Made by a program: the position numbers and the translations under genes
The notes under the pieces: generated by a model
Told to the model about the DNA's origin: nothing
Seen by the model: only the letters and a program-made list of their open reading frames with translations
Database searches by the model: none
Origin: Cliona cf. orientalis
Lineage: Eukaryota > Porifera > Demospongiae > Clionaida > Clionaidae
Direction: 5' to 3'
Assembly: GCA_963930775.1 (NCBI GenBank)
Contig: OZ005690.1
Coordinates: 5,502,225-5,566,224, forward strand
Length of the DNA stretch: 64,000 bases
Part shown: positions 34,513-46,734 of the stretch, in pieces
Layout of the letters: each line of letters begins with the position of its first letter
Numbering within the stretch: position 1 is the stretch's first letter

Positions 34513-36304
34513 GTTGAAGTGAATGGTCTGGTACGTGCTGGAAAGAAGATTCGTGATGTTCTCATTGATGCTGCTAATGTTGGAGTGGAAAATGTTGCTG
34601 GCTTGAGTACGTGCAAGAATGTCAGCTGATGTCTGACCTTTGTCTCCCCAACATCACACTGTTCCTGGGTGTGTGTTTCCTTCCCGATTGCCAACTCCCT
34701 GTGCTACTGATGGAGAGACTATAGATGGGAATCTTGATGATTTACTTGAGACAGTCCCCAGTATCCCTCTTGTATTGAAGTGATCCATTCTGGAGGATGT
34801 ATCCAGGGCCTCCTCTACCTACACAAGCACACTCCTCAAATCATCCACAGGGACCTAACAGCGAAGAATGACGTGTTATTGGCCGCTTCTTTTGTCGCCA
34901 AAATCACTGATCTGGGGAACTCTCGTATCTAGAACCTCAGCTAGCTAGGACACTATCTTGATTACCTGGCACAATGCTGTACATGCCTCCCGAAGCTATG
35001 GAAGCATCATCTCGCTATAATATGGTCCCAGCCTTGATGTCTTCTCATTTGGTCATCTTACCCTCTTTGTTGGACTTTAGGTATATAGCTAATATCTCTT
35101 CACTTAGTCTAGTAGTAGCTAGCTAATTTAGACTAGATCTTGGGGGGGGGGGGGGGGGGGGGGGGGAGGGTTTAGCCATGAAGTTTGGGAATGCCAGGCC
35201 AAGTTTAGCTATATTGTAATACTATAGCAAATTCATGCATGAGTGTTTATATAGTGCTGCTAAACTAAATTTAATAGGAGGAAGCTACAAGAGCGATGGC
35301 AGATATCCGACAAAAAAATGTTGTGATTCAGCGAAAAGATGCCCAACTAGAGTAGAATATCACTACAGTCCATCAGCTGACCAGTAAACTGAGGGAGAGG
35401 GAGGCTATAGACTTAGACAGAGAGAGGAAGAGCTGCAACAGAAAAATACTCAGCTAAAACAAAAGGATGAAGAAGTTCAATAAAGGAATGCTGACATCAG
35501 TAGACTACAGAAAGAAATACAATGATTGCAGGTTGGAATAAAAGTCTTATATCATAGGTATAGGAACCATAGGAGCTACATGCAGGGACTGCCTTCCCCA
35601 GAATCTTATCATTATGCCAAAATAAACACACTAGAATTCACCTAACGAGCCCCCTTTATCAATTATTTAAATCATGTTCCCAAGAGCTATACAATGTCAT
35701 GCTTATAAATTTTCCAATGCACAATGCAATGTCCTGTTAATTATTGTAATTATTGCCGAAACACTGCATGTGACATAATAAAGTTTTTAATCGTTCTTGT
35801 AGTTAGCTACATTTAGCTATCACTGGTCTTTGTTTAGCACCATGCAGAATGCAAGGATTCTTGAATATCTAATTAATACAGATACCACTGTCAGAGCTGA
35901 ATTCCCCGCTAAAATTAAAAAGGAAGAGAGGGAATGACTGGCCTTTTGGAATGTGGGGATACCCAAAATTGGTGGTGTTCAATGAGAAGTTGTACATTGG
36001 AGGAGGATGGGCGTCAGACAGGGCAGAACAAACAGTGATGGTATACAGGACTCCTATGATTCACTACCTCCATAATAACATTATACATACAAAACATTCT
36101 CTATGGCTATCGTCAACAACCAGCTGGTACTAGTCAGTCGGTGGAAGGGATGTGCAATCTGGCAAGGTGACCAATAATTTGGGAGTGTGGAATGAATGGT
36201 CAAAAAGATGGATTCATCCATTGCCACCAATGGCCACAGCATGCACCTCACCCTTAGTAGCTACCCACAACAACAGGTGGCTGGTGGTGATGGGAGGTAA
36301 TTGT
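34513..36304 (+). pseudogene. Tyrosine-kinase-like, coiled-coil, kelch gene, decayed and truncated
   Basis: Exon-like pieces in order: VEVNGLVRAGKKIRDVLID (N-lobe, 34513 on), LMSDLCLPNITLFLGVCFLP, then IQGLLYLHKHTPQIIHRDLT with catalytic HRDLTAKN, KITDLGNS (DFG replaced by DLG), LPGTMLYMPPEA (34970 on), a coiled-coil piece (ATRAMADIRQKNVVIQRKDA, 35290 on), and kelch-like pieces (PKLVVFNEKLYIGGGWAS near 35960, NNQLVLV and RWIHPLPPMATACTS near 36110-36250). Stops (for example after MERL and after DAQLE) and frame changes interrupt it. It ends abruptly in a kelch blade (WLVVMGG) at about 36304, where SCYL2-like sequence begins. The same layout ends in the kelch gene at 63466-64000, so the two are probably paralogues. 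Confidence 0.65.
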
Positions 36305-37756
36305 GATAAAACTCGTCTCTCAAGAATTGATAGTGTCTGTGGGTTAAAACCACCAGAACCTCCAGTCTGCATTCCGCTAAACAAAGAGCCAGATGTTGAC
36401 ACTGAGCTTGTATTGTTGTTACCTCCCATCATGCTCAGACCAGACTGAGGTTTAGTAGGCTGGAGCATCCAACTCCCTCCTCCTCCTCCGCTGCCAAATC
36501 CAGTCTGACTCGTTTGTCCAGTTCCACCAGTAAGCAGACCGAAATCGCCAAGTCCCGAGCCACCACCACTACCGCTCATACTCCCAGTTTGCTGGGACCT
36601 CACTGTGGGTGGAGTATATCCCGATCGTACACCCATAGCTACCTCCAGACAGATTGGACGATGTTGCCTGTTTGGGAGCTGGAGGAGCATATTTTTGATG
36701 GCTGCAGTGTCGAGCCTGAGCTCAGTGTAGCAGATGGAGGTGTTGGTTGGAGAGTAGGGGGGCTGAAGGGTAGTCGGCTGTAGACGTTGCTGCTGCTGCC
36801 GCTGTGGGGATGACGATGTTTGTTGAAATCCCCCTGGTCTTGAGAACTGTGGGCTTGGAGTGTTGTTGGAGGTGGAAGATGATAGTCCCATTCCGAAATT
36901 CGAGTTGGATGGTCCCATTCCCATTCCAACAGCTGGAGAAGCGGCGCTCTTGTTGGTGGTGGAGGTGTGGCTGAGGAGGCTGACAGTGTATTAGTCTCGT
37001 TTCCAGACCCCACCCCCAAAAGGAGGAAAGGGTCTGGTACACATCAAGCGCTTTTTGGGTCTTGCTGACTTGGCATGTCTGAATTCTGTCGCACCAATCA
37101 GAGTCGTGCCATGTGGCTTACGTGTGATTATCATGTGATACTGCACCATAGCTCGCTATTGCTGCTCATGAGAGCGGTTGATGCGTTGCTATGCCAAAAT
37201 GATGCGTTGTCATGACAGTCACATGACGAGCTGCATCCTCTGCGCCCAAGAAAGCACTCGATGTGTACCAGACCTTTTCCTCGCGTACATGGTGGGGTCT
37301 GGGAATGAGACTAACAGTGTAGAGGCCATATTATTGATAGTGAGCCCACTCAATAGGTCAGAGGTACAGAGTGCATAATGGAATGATGTTCAAGACTAAA
37401 ATATTATGTGTACATATACACTGCACTTTCACAGTGGACATTACATGTGTGATGGAATGACATGCAAAATACATGCAATTTTCTAAATATGTACCTTAAC
37501 AGCACCTTATAATTAGCACGTAGCAAATACACGTAGCTAATTTAATATTCTCACTGTTGACTCCTAGCACAATAGCACTATCACTGTGTACACCTACCTC
37601 TTGTTTCTTGGGGTTCCCCCAGCTGTTGATGGTAGTAGGGGAAGTCCCCCTGCGAGGGCCGGTTGCAGGGGATTCCCAGAACATCTGCTCCAGTTTGTTG
37701 ACAGTGCCATCCATAGCATTGGCCTCCGATACCTCATGAGCAAACTCAACCATAGA
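36305..37756 (-). pseudogene. Partial copy of the SCYL2-like C-terminal exons
   Basis: Two segments match the gene at 53198-55595 in the same orientation: 36305-about 37370 copies part of the Gln/Gly-rich last exon, and 37596-37756 copies the exon with LEQMF and GPRRGTSPTTIN. The last-exon acceptor is destroyed: the parent reads ATTATGCAG|TCTGG, this copy ATTATGCACTCTG. Several indels shift the frame (TLQPPYSPTNTS replaces the parent reading), and a TIR element interrupts it at 36992-37313. The left edge is a sharp junction inside a kelch pseudogene. Introns were copied too, so this is a genomic duplication, not a retrocopy. Confidence 0.8.
36992..37313. mobile_element. TAGTCTC-family TIR element, 322 bp, with empty-site evidence
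   Basis: Left end TAGTCTCGTTTCCAGACCCC, right end GGGGTCTGGGAATGAGACTA. The flanking direct repeat is ACAGTGTA(T/G) (36983-36991, 37314-37322). The parental SCYL2-like copy reads GACAGTGTAGAGGCC without interruption near 54585, which fixes both element boundaries and an 8-9-bp target duplication. Confidence 0.9.
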
Positions 37757-38215
37757 CCTGCACAGGAAATATTGTAATGAAATAGAGTGTGCATGGTCCG
37801 GAAATCATAAGATCCTCAATCTCACATTGGAGTGGCCGAGGTGGGTACACACTGCTAGAGAAAGTGACTTGTTGTGTTACCATTGACAATCGCCCATTGT
37901 TGTTTGGGCACACCCCACTTTCTGCCTCCTGGCTATCATCCAATGATTCCCTCTCCGTCTGCAAATCGTTGCCCATCAGGATATATGTAGTATACAAATT
38001 GGAGGTCACTAACTTAAATATTATTATGTACCATACTAATAACTAGGGACTTCCTTGCTGAAGTTTTATCTGGGGAGCATGAGCAAAATTAATTGTGGCA
38101 TTGTAAGGTGATAGCATAGCATAAATGTAATTAGGATATTCACACTGAAATAACCAATACAAAGATAATTATATTATGGTAGCAAAATTCATTTACATAT
38201 TATAGGTTTGAATGA
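37757..38215. other. Duplicated intergenic DNA
   Basis: No gene. About 38070-38190 matches the right arm and flank of the palindrome at 50937-51262 (GCATGAGCAAAATTAATTGT, GGTGATAGCATA, GATATTCACACT). Confidence 0.6.
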
Positions 38216-38545
38216 TAACTGTAAAGAAATAATAACATTAATGCTTACTAGGCAAAGCTTGGACTCTGAGTTGGAGTGTAGCAAAAGAAGAGCTCCCTCG
38301 ACTGTCGTTTGGAGTCCACTCAAGCCACTCAGATATGATATAGCAGGGCCCTCATCATCAGACAGCTCTGAGGAATTTACTAATGAACAGAATCGGTTGA
38401 TCTTGAATGTCATAATCACCCGATAAGATCCCAGCTTGTAATAACAGTGCCTCTTCTTCACCACATTAACAGACTAGTGCAGGCTTTCGACTCGAACTGT
38501 AGTAGGTTTGTGATTAACATCACTGAGACACCTCAACTGCCAGCA
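38216..38545 (-). pseudogene. Death-domain exon fragment, copy of the GTPase gene 3' end
   Basis: Minus-strand match to the last exon of the Roc-COR-like gene (40984-42897): the blocks CTTGGAGTGTAGCAAAAGAA, CTCGACTGTCGTTTGGAG and CCACTCAAGCCACTC are shared, followed by an internally deleted, diverged remainder. No open frame spans it. A second such fragment lies at 51961-52310; the two fragments are closer to each other than to the parent over CACCTCAACTGCCAGCAATG. Confidence 0.75.
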
Positions 38546-38732
38546 ATGTTTAGCCTAAGCATAAAACAAAAAAATCATTGTAAACATGTACACATAATTT
38601 GGGGATTGATTCCTTACTCCTTGCTAGGCACCCTCCCCCCAACCATGTACAAAGTAATACGTAAAGAGTGAACCACCTATAATATTACACTGTTCAACTT
38701 GAGTTGAGTGCACACATCAGATTTCTGTGGCC

Positions 38733-40796
38733 TTACTTTGTGTCGTTGTGTCCGTCAGCCACGGCTGAGGCCTCTGAGGTGATCTCATCTCTCTTCTCAC
38801 TCTCACTCACAAAATAAGAGGCAAATATATTCATCTCCTCAGCCATACCAGCCTGCACAGGGGAGGAAGAAATGCACAGCAACAATATTATTGTACTCGT
38901 ACATGTTGTAGGCATGAGAAGCCACAAGGGGGAAGGGCACACACACAAAATTTTGAGCCATGTGACTACTAAAGCAAAGGCAACTGTAGGGCAAGAAATG
39001 CATATAAACTGTCAGCAACACCACTTCCCCCACAGGTGCAATGTCTAGCCTGATCTGATCGGAGAGCTTTCCCCTGGCAGCCTCTGGGTGCCTAAGAAAC
39101 TTGACAAAGTCAGCAGTTGTCCTCCCTCCATCGTACTGGAAGAGAATGGACGTACATGTAGCATCACCAGTTGTACACACGATAATAATATTTTATTATA
39201 GCTACCAATAACCTAGGCTAGCACTTACGCTCTCTCCTTCCTTGTTGGTCTTGGGAAAGAATTTGATAGTTGGGAATCCAGACACACCATACCAGGCTAC
39301 TCGTACACAGCGTACAATGTCAAACACAGTGAGTAGCTATCAGTTCAGAGAGTGCTTAAGCGACGCCAACTCACTTGGATCCTAGATCCCTATGCCCATC
39401 AGCATCCACCTTAGCAATGACAACCTGAGAGTGTATGTGCGTGTGTAGAGGGATAAGTGCTTGTGACGACCACTACCAGACAAACGACTTTGCTGACTCA
39501 GCAGAGTGTGGATTTGGCACTCCAAATCCGTATGCTCTGCTATCTTCTGAGACCTGTCTTGTCAGTGATATCTACTGGTTCCCCTCCCTATTAATACAGT
39601 ATGCTTCCTCCCACGCGGAGCACGAAGCTGAAAATAATTTGTGTTAAAAAGGAGCAAAAAAGTTCCTATTTCGACACTTTTGCCATTTGATCAAACTTCT
39701 TATATTGTGTATATGGTTTGTGGCAATTCTCAAGGGGGAGGGGGGCAGCCAGCTTCCAAGGGGTGGCGAGTGCCCCCCCCCCCCCCCCCCCGCCCCTCAC
39801 CAAATGAAACCCTGAGTTCAACCACATGACTGGGATCCTCACACGACCTTGACTATCAGCCTTGCCGTTGATGAAGTTGACGATGTCATCCGCTGAACGA
39901 CCTCCATTGTAACTGGAAACATAATAAGATTATGATATTATGGGTGACTCATGTAGGAAGAAGGGAGGGAGGAAAAGAAGAAAAGGGAGTGTTGGAGGAG
40001 GAAGGGAGTGAAAGAAAGAGGGGGAGTGGAGAGCGGGAGAGAGAGAGAGAGAGAGAAGAAAGAAAGAGAGAGAGGGAGGGGGAAGAGAGAGAAAGATGTC
40101 TTACTCGTCAGGTTCAGTGCTTCCCTTTGGAAAGAACTTGAGTGTGGGGAACCCTCAGACATCAAACCTGCTTCCTAGATCTCTCTCACTGTCAGTGTCC
40201 ACTTTGGCAATGAGAACAGATTCTACATTGTCAAACACTCTCCCCACCTCCTCATAGGCTGGGGCCAGGCTCTTGCAGTGACCACACCCTGAGGCCATGT
40301 GCATGTACATGTTATTATTATGGCTGGGAAAATAATGGAAGATTATGACTAGTCTCACGAGCTAACCCTCCTTGCCCCATCAGGATCTGATGAAAATGTA
40401 AAGATTACTACTAGCTTTATCACGTTTTATGTAAGAGGGGCTAGTTTAATTGCAATGTACACTGACCGACTGACAAGGCACACATTTAAAGTAAGATTTC
40501 AGATAAAAATTACTAGTACACATTGATCAAGATCCTGATATTAAATCTGTTGAACAGAGTGAAACTCCATGGTGCATAGAACTCCACGAAGGCGTGCTTA
40601 TCACCATTTACATAGCTAGCTACTAGCTACACGTGGATATAGTTATAGAGTAAACATACATTATATTGAAGTCACAGAGGATTTCTATCACAAAAATAGC
40701 TACCTGATCAAAATTTGACTTGTCTAAATCTATGACGACTCCAGTGACTGCAGGCAGTAGCAGAGCTGATATCAACAGCAAACAAATACCAGACAT
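38733..40796 (-). pseudogene. Protein disulfide isomerase (two-thioredoxin-domain type), broken
   Basis: Exon 1 (40796-40704) encodes a signal peptide (MSGICLLLISALLLPAVTGV) and the start of a thioredoxin domain. Near 40600 comes KHAFVEFYAPW. Exon 3 (40288-40105) has the active site CGHCKSLAPAYEEV. Further pieces give YNGGRSADDIVNFINGKA (39912-39843), VVIAKVDADGHRDLG (39424-39375), GVSGFPTIKFFPKTN (39297-39231), YDGGRTTADFVKFL (about 39132) and a helical tail (38854-38733). Lesions: the donor after FYAPW is GA instead of GT; TGA replaces an expected Arg before GFPTLKFFP (40155-40157); the exon for the second CGHC active site is missing between 39424 and 39843; the tail ends DTK with no KDEL-type signal. 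Intact relatives fold disulphide-bonded proteins in the ER. Confidence 0.75.
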
Positions 40797-40983
40797 GATA
40801 GAAAGGAGGTAATCAACACGAGGTTAATAGTACACGAATAACATAAAAATGAATTGCGCATTAATTGACAATGATTGTGTGATAAGATTGATAATAGAAA
40901 CGTTTAGCAATTACAATACTGATCCATGACTCAGTTCTATGCAAAAGCAAATTACACTGTACAACATAATAAGACTAAAGGTA

Positions 40984-43900
40984 TTATAGAGTAGAAGCAG
41001 TTGCTCCAAGTCCACTTCTACTGAGAGCATCCTTAAGAGCTTGGAGTGTAGCAAAAGAAGAGTTCCCTCGACTGTCGTTTGGAGCCCACTCAAGCCACTC
41101 GGATAACATGGCCCTCAGCCAGCTTTGAGGCGATCCTTGCAATAGGAGTGCTCTAGCTTGAATGTTATCGAGTTCAGTTTGTTGAAAGCCAAGATGTGTA
41201 GCGATATCTCTCCACTGGTGTGCGTGGCGATCAAGCCTATCATAAAGAGCTATCATATCAGATTCTGTGAGTCGTTTGGTATCACTGTTAATTGAAGCAC
41301 TGCTGAGCCAGGACAGCTGATGTGATGTCAGTCTACCACGCTTCCTCTTAGGACACGACCAGAATCCAGTCTCAATATTACCAGCTGCAATGTGAGCCTC
41401 TCCTTCTCCACATCGGCAGACTAATGCAGCTTTTGGACTCGAACTGTAATAGTGCAGATTGACCGAGGCTTTGTGTAATCCTTTGAAGATGGACTGTCGT
41501 ATTTGAGGGATGATTTTGGGGTAAAGATCATCAACAAATTCCTCGCCAACGTCAATGTGAAGCTCAAAGTGAGTGTACATATCGATCAGTGTAATGACTG
41601 CTAGAGAATCAGACAAATCGAACTGGATGCAGTTGCGATAGAGACAGATTGGTGCACCAATTTCATCAACGGAAATTGACCATTTGTACGAGGAGACATT
41701 CTCAGGGGATGGTAGCCAGCACAAGAGAGCACAAAAGATGCCCTTCCTTGGTCCCCCGTCTGGAAATTGTATCGCAAACGAAGGCAGAGCAGAGCTAGAA
41801 GTGCGATGCTTATCAACCTCCTCCTTATCGAGATCTTTAAGGAGAGCAGGGACAAACAGCTCAGTGGCACTGAAGCGAGCAAAGATTAGCAGCTTTGTGA
41901 AAAGATGGACAAGATCGTTGATCTCAAACACTCCCGGTACATAGTGCTTACTGAACTCTTTCTGTGACAGAAACTCTAGCGTTACTAAAGCAAACTCGTA
42001 GAACTTCCTCCAATTATCACCTTTACCTGCGTTATTACATCTTTGGAAAAAAGCAATGACCAGCTCCGTGACCTTATCGATTATGACCTGAGGGTCAGCA
42101 AAGATGACCTCTGGAAGAATGTGAGGATAGTGGAAGAGAACAGAGAGCTCATCGAGATACTGAATGGTGGCATCGAACTCTGCAGCATCATCTTCAAAAT
42201 GAAGCTTTTCAACTGCTGCATTGAAGCAAACTTGTCGACTGATAACACCTTGCTTAAGAGCCTGTGCCATCTCCTCCAAAAGAATCTCAAGGGCAAACCA
42301 CTTGAGAGGAATGTTGACGGGTTGGAAGACACCTTCATCCAGCAACACCTTTCGGACCTGCTCAATAGTAACCTTCTCATGGCCTCCTGGTTTCTTAGCA
42401 TTGAATGCATAAATCATATCTTTTGTGTTTACATCACGGTACACAATCTGCTTCCTCAAGGCAGGTAGCAGGAGCTTAAGAATGGTTGCATTTTTCTGCT
42501 CTCTTGTCTCACTCGATCTCTTCTCCTGGTCTAGGTGAGTGCCAATGATCATGATTTGTGGGCACTCACCTTCACTGCCAGGGGATGACCTGTGAGAGTG
42601 CATGGTTCGAGCACAGTGCTGGAGGAGCTGCTCAATCGTTTGACTGGAAGTGAAAGATTGACCGACTAGTTTCCCATCAACATAGTACTCCACTTGAGGC
42701 CGGCTGGACAGGTCATCGCAAAGCCGAAACACAAAGACATAAAAGTAAAGCCGTCGCAAAAAGATGGGCAAGATTTCGTGAAACTGGGGCTGACCTCCAG
42801 AATCAATGATCTGAAGTATCCTAAAGGCAGCTTGTGGAGATACATTTCGTGATAGCTCATCCATCATCGTAACAAGCTCCTCATCTGTAGAGATGGACTG
42901 GAGAATGCTATATATCTACCTTTGAATCAATGTCACTAGCTTCACCTGAGGAGAGTGATTCCAAAGAATCTGATCGGGAAGGGTGTGCCAAGGCTGAAGT
43001 AGTAGTAGGAGGAGGCGTGCTCTGGGCAGCTGATGACTGCTCCTTAGATTTAATCTGAAGCTCAGCTACAACAGTGGAGACTGGCTCACTGACACTAGCG
43101 GAGGCTTCTGCATACTGAGCCTTAAGCAGATCTAGCTACTACTAGATCAGGATCAATGTTGACCATTGCTTTGGCCAGGAACATTTTCTTCTCTTCTAGT
43201 GTTGTGAGCTTGGCAAACTCCTTGCCCTCGAGGCTCACTCGGTAGACTATGGTAGGCCTCATTGCTAGTGGAGTGCTTTCCCTGTATGCAGGAGGTGGGT
43301 TGCCTACAATCATCTCCTTGATAGAGGTTTTGCCAGAGCCTGCTGCTCCATACATGAGGAGCTTAGACAGCCAGGCTCTGACGTGACCTCTCTGCATTGC
43401 CTCTGTGAACTGACGACGATTCTCTGCCGTACCTGTACATGTATATATGTAAGATTGGATAGGATAACCTTTATGATTGTCATTATCCAAAAGTACTGTC
43501 TAGCCATCGATCAACCCATAGCATACACCTGGTCATATGCATCATGTGATCCATAATAATAATATTATAATGCTCAAGCTCAGCGCCTCAACTAAAACAT
43601 AGTCATGCAATCTATTCGGACATGACCTCAAATGCATAGAAGCAGATGAACTGGCTTCACTTACTCTCTGCTGTACTCCATTCGTACATACATGTACCTG
43701 CATGCACACTATAATGTGTTGTCATAGATAGGGCTGCAAAAGGGCAGACTATGCTGAAAATGTAAGGTATAGTGATTATGCAAACAGCAGCAGCACTTAT
43801 AATTATATTTTTTTATACATGTACAAGTAACTGTAGCCCACTACATAAAATGTTAGTATAATATTCTGTAGGTAGTGTTTATCAATCCCAATTTTAAGGT

Positions 43901-46698
43901 GCAACCATCCCCTTGCCAACTCAGGAAAATGTAATCCCTGCAAAAGGCAGAGCCATGGCATTTTAAGGTGCCTAGCCATGAGAACCAGGTGGTTAAGTAA
44001 TTAAATTTTGTTCTATTGAAACCGTGGCTCATAGACACGGACAGTACACACACGACCATAATTATGCATTCAGGGAAGCTTACCTTCTCTTCCGGACACG
44101 ACCCCATCTCGGCCCAACACAAAAAAGCAGAGTGGTGCCAGAGTTCTCACTAACAAGGAGTGCCTGGATTTATAAAGGTGAGGAAAAAACAAGAAGAAAA
44201 AGAGAAACGTAAATTGGAAAGGGAGAAAAAGAAAGAACGGGAAAAGGAAATGCAAAGAAAAGTAGAAGCACGAGCACAAAAAGCGGCAGCGGAGAAAGCA
44301 AAGAAGCAGGCTGAAAAGGAGAAGAACGTCCGAGAGAAAATTGCGGAGAGGCTGAAAAAGACTCAAGAGAAGGCAGCTAGGGTACCAGCGACTCATAAAA
44401 GAGCAAGATCTATAGCATCTTCAACTAAAGAAAGGGCATTAGACAAGGAACCGAGGTCAAAAGCACCAAAAACAACTGATGACACCATAGATTTTGACAA
44501 GTGTTGTCACGCGGCCTGCTTTGGATTGTATGTACATGATGCTGGCGCTGACCGTGAGTGGATTGAGTGTTCATACAGCCGGTGGATCCATGAAGAATGC
44601 GTAGAGATGATGTCAACGGCAAGGAATTACTCTGCCCTGTGTGTTTGTCGTTAGTGTAGTATTTCTAGTGGTTTCAAAAAGACACATTATGATCCTTTAT
44701 GTACCATTGATTTTATGCTTAATAGTCGTCTATTGTATTACTGTAAGTAATAATGACTGCTCCTTACCCAATTTCGTGCGCATTTATATTGCGCTGTCCA
44801 AAAATGTGCGTTTTGGTCGATAATATTATTGATGTATGGAAATCTATGGGCGGCCGATGGATGGTACCCGTGGTCGATAATCAATATTCGCGAGAAAGAT
44901 TCTGCTGAGTTCGCGATCGCGAACGATATGAGCTATTCGAACGGGACCTTCGCCAAGTTGTAGAGGACACTTGTCTCTATCGATCAGTGGCAAAACAGTC
45001 GTTGAAGTCCTTCCATGAGGTGAGTTATTCTTTGGGGACAAAAGTATGGCCGATAAATGGCATCTTACGCTATAGCATTGAGTTTTGAGTAAAGTATGTT
45101 GAGCCAGAGCCCAATGCTCCACCACCGCCTGCTGTCTCCAACATTGACATTCTCCAGTAGTGTTGTGAGGTTAGTGAGGGAGAGTGAGGGCTCTAAAAAG
45201 AATACACAGTAGCTACCACAGTAACAAGCCATTCATTTAATACATTGTGAATCATGCAATCAAAAGTGGTTGATCACAATTTGTACTGTAGCTATTCTAG
45301 TACAATAAAATAAATTATTGAGAGGCAGGCTGTAAACAATGTTATGCTCTATTATTATTATACTGTTTTTGTACTCACATACTGGCAGTTAATGTATTAG
45401 GCAGAATCAGTATGCTGAGTGAGTGTAGTAGCAACATCAATGGAAAAGTTTGAAGTATGATGATATCTTACCAGGTGTAATGAATGCCCTGGCTGCTTCC
45501 ACTGCTGCAGGTTGATCATTGCAATACAGTCTACTGGTCAAGTCACTCCAGCCCGCCCGGTGGGAGTACTTGATGAAATAGTCAGTCTGTAGTCAGCAGT
45601 GGTAGAGCTCTGCTGTCGGAACTCCTCCCTCTTACTCTCTGGCACATCAAGAACAACTCCCAATTTATCTTCTCCAAGTGTGGCGACCACCTTGGAGATG
45701 ATGTCACTAGTCATGGTGGGCTCTAGGGAGACAAAGAATAGATAGCTATTAGTTACACCAAGAGCATAAAATAATGCACACACTATAATAATTACTATCA
45801 ATAGCATACTAATTACAATTAGCATACACACGGTATGATATTGTGGGAGCTGTGCACCCTATTATACAACATGCTGCACAAACGTATGCATTGCAGATAC
45901 ATGTGGAAGTTTTCACTAAAAAAATTTCATCAAATATCTTATCACTCAATTTTTTTGTCCTATAATGAACCCTTGACCATCTCCCCAGTAGCTGCACAGT
46001 GTAATGGTGCATGTGGTAAAAGGTCGTCAATAGAATGCGTACACATCGATCGATGCTGGCCCCAGAAATCATGGAGATGGCGTCTAAGATCGACTCTCAA
46101 CCTTGATAGCGACAAGTTTCGATGCTTCAATCACAGAGACGAATTCGACAACACAGTATTCCTTCCGAACTTCAGGTTGGTCACGCTGCTGCAGTCGCGC
46201 GCGGGCCAGCCCCTTGTGGCAGTGATGCGTGCTATCATATAGCGCAAGGCTAGCTTTATTTATCCATGGCATTACGTAAGCCAAGAAAACACGTGAAGTT
46301 CAACCAACAGTACTTCTCAGAGAAAGTAGCGCTCAGGTTGTAATCTATTCGCTGGATACACGCGTAAGATACTCTACTGTACATATTTACTGATTTTCAA
46401 GTCTCAGAAAGGCTCCAGCGAGGCCCTGAATTTTCTCATAATTACCTCATAGATTACACCATAGGTTTCATCATAATTACACTATAATTACCTCATAACC
46501 ACTGAAAAGTAAATTGCTACTGGGGAGATAATGAAAAACTTAGAGACTACGTCCAGAGTCCCTCATGAATACGCCGCCATAACTTCGAACTAGGACACAT
46601 CGACAAACTGCGCATGCTCCGTATACGTGTACAATATTGGGGCGCGCGGCTTGAGCCGGTTGACCTTCACCCGCCATGTGCTCGACTGAATAGGGAAA

Positions 46699-46734
<36 letters not shown>

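Noticed and set aside
39932-40165. Glu/Arg-rich and Ser/Leu-rich frames
   Set aside because: Translations of a GA/TC microsatellite in a PDI-gene intron.
42043-42468. 141-residue plus-strand frame
   Set aside because: Exactly antisense to the conserved COR-like exon, and its own sequence has no family features.
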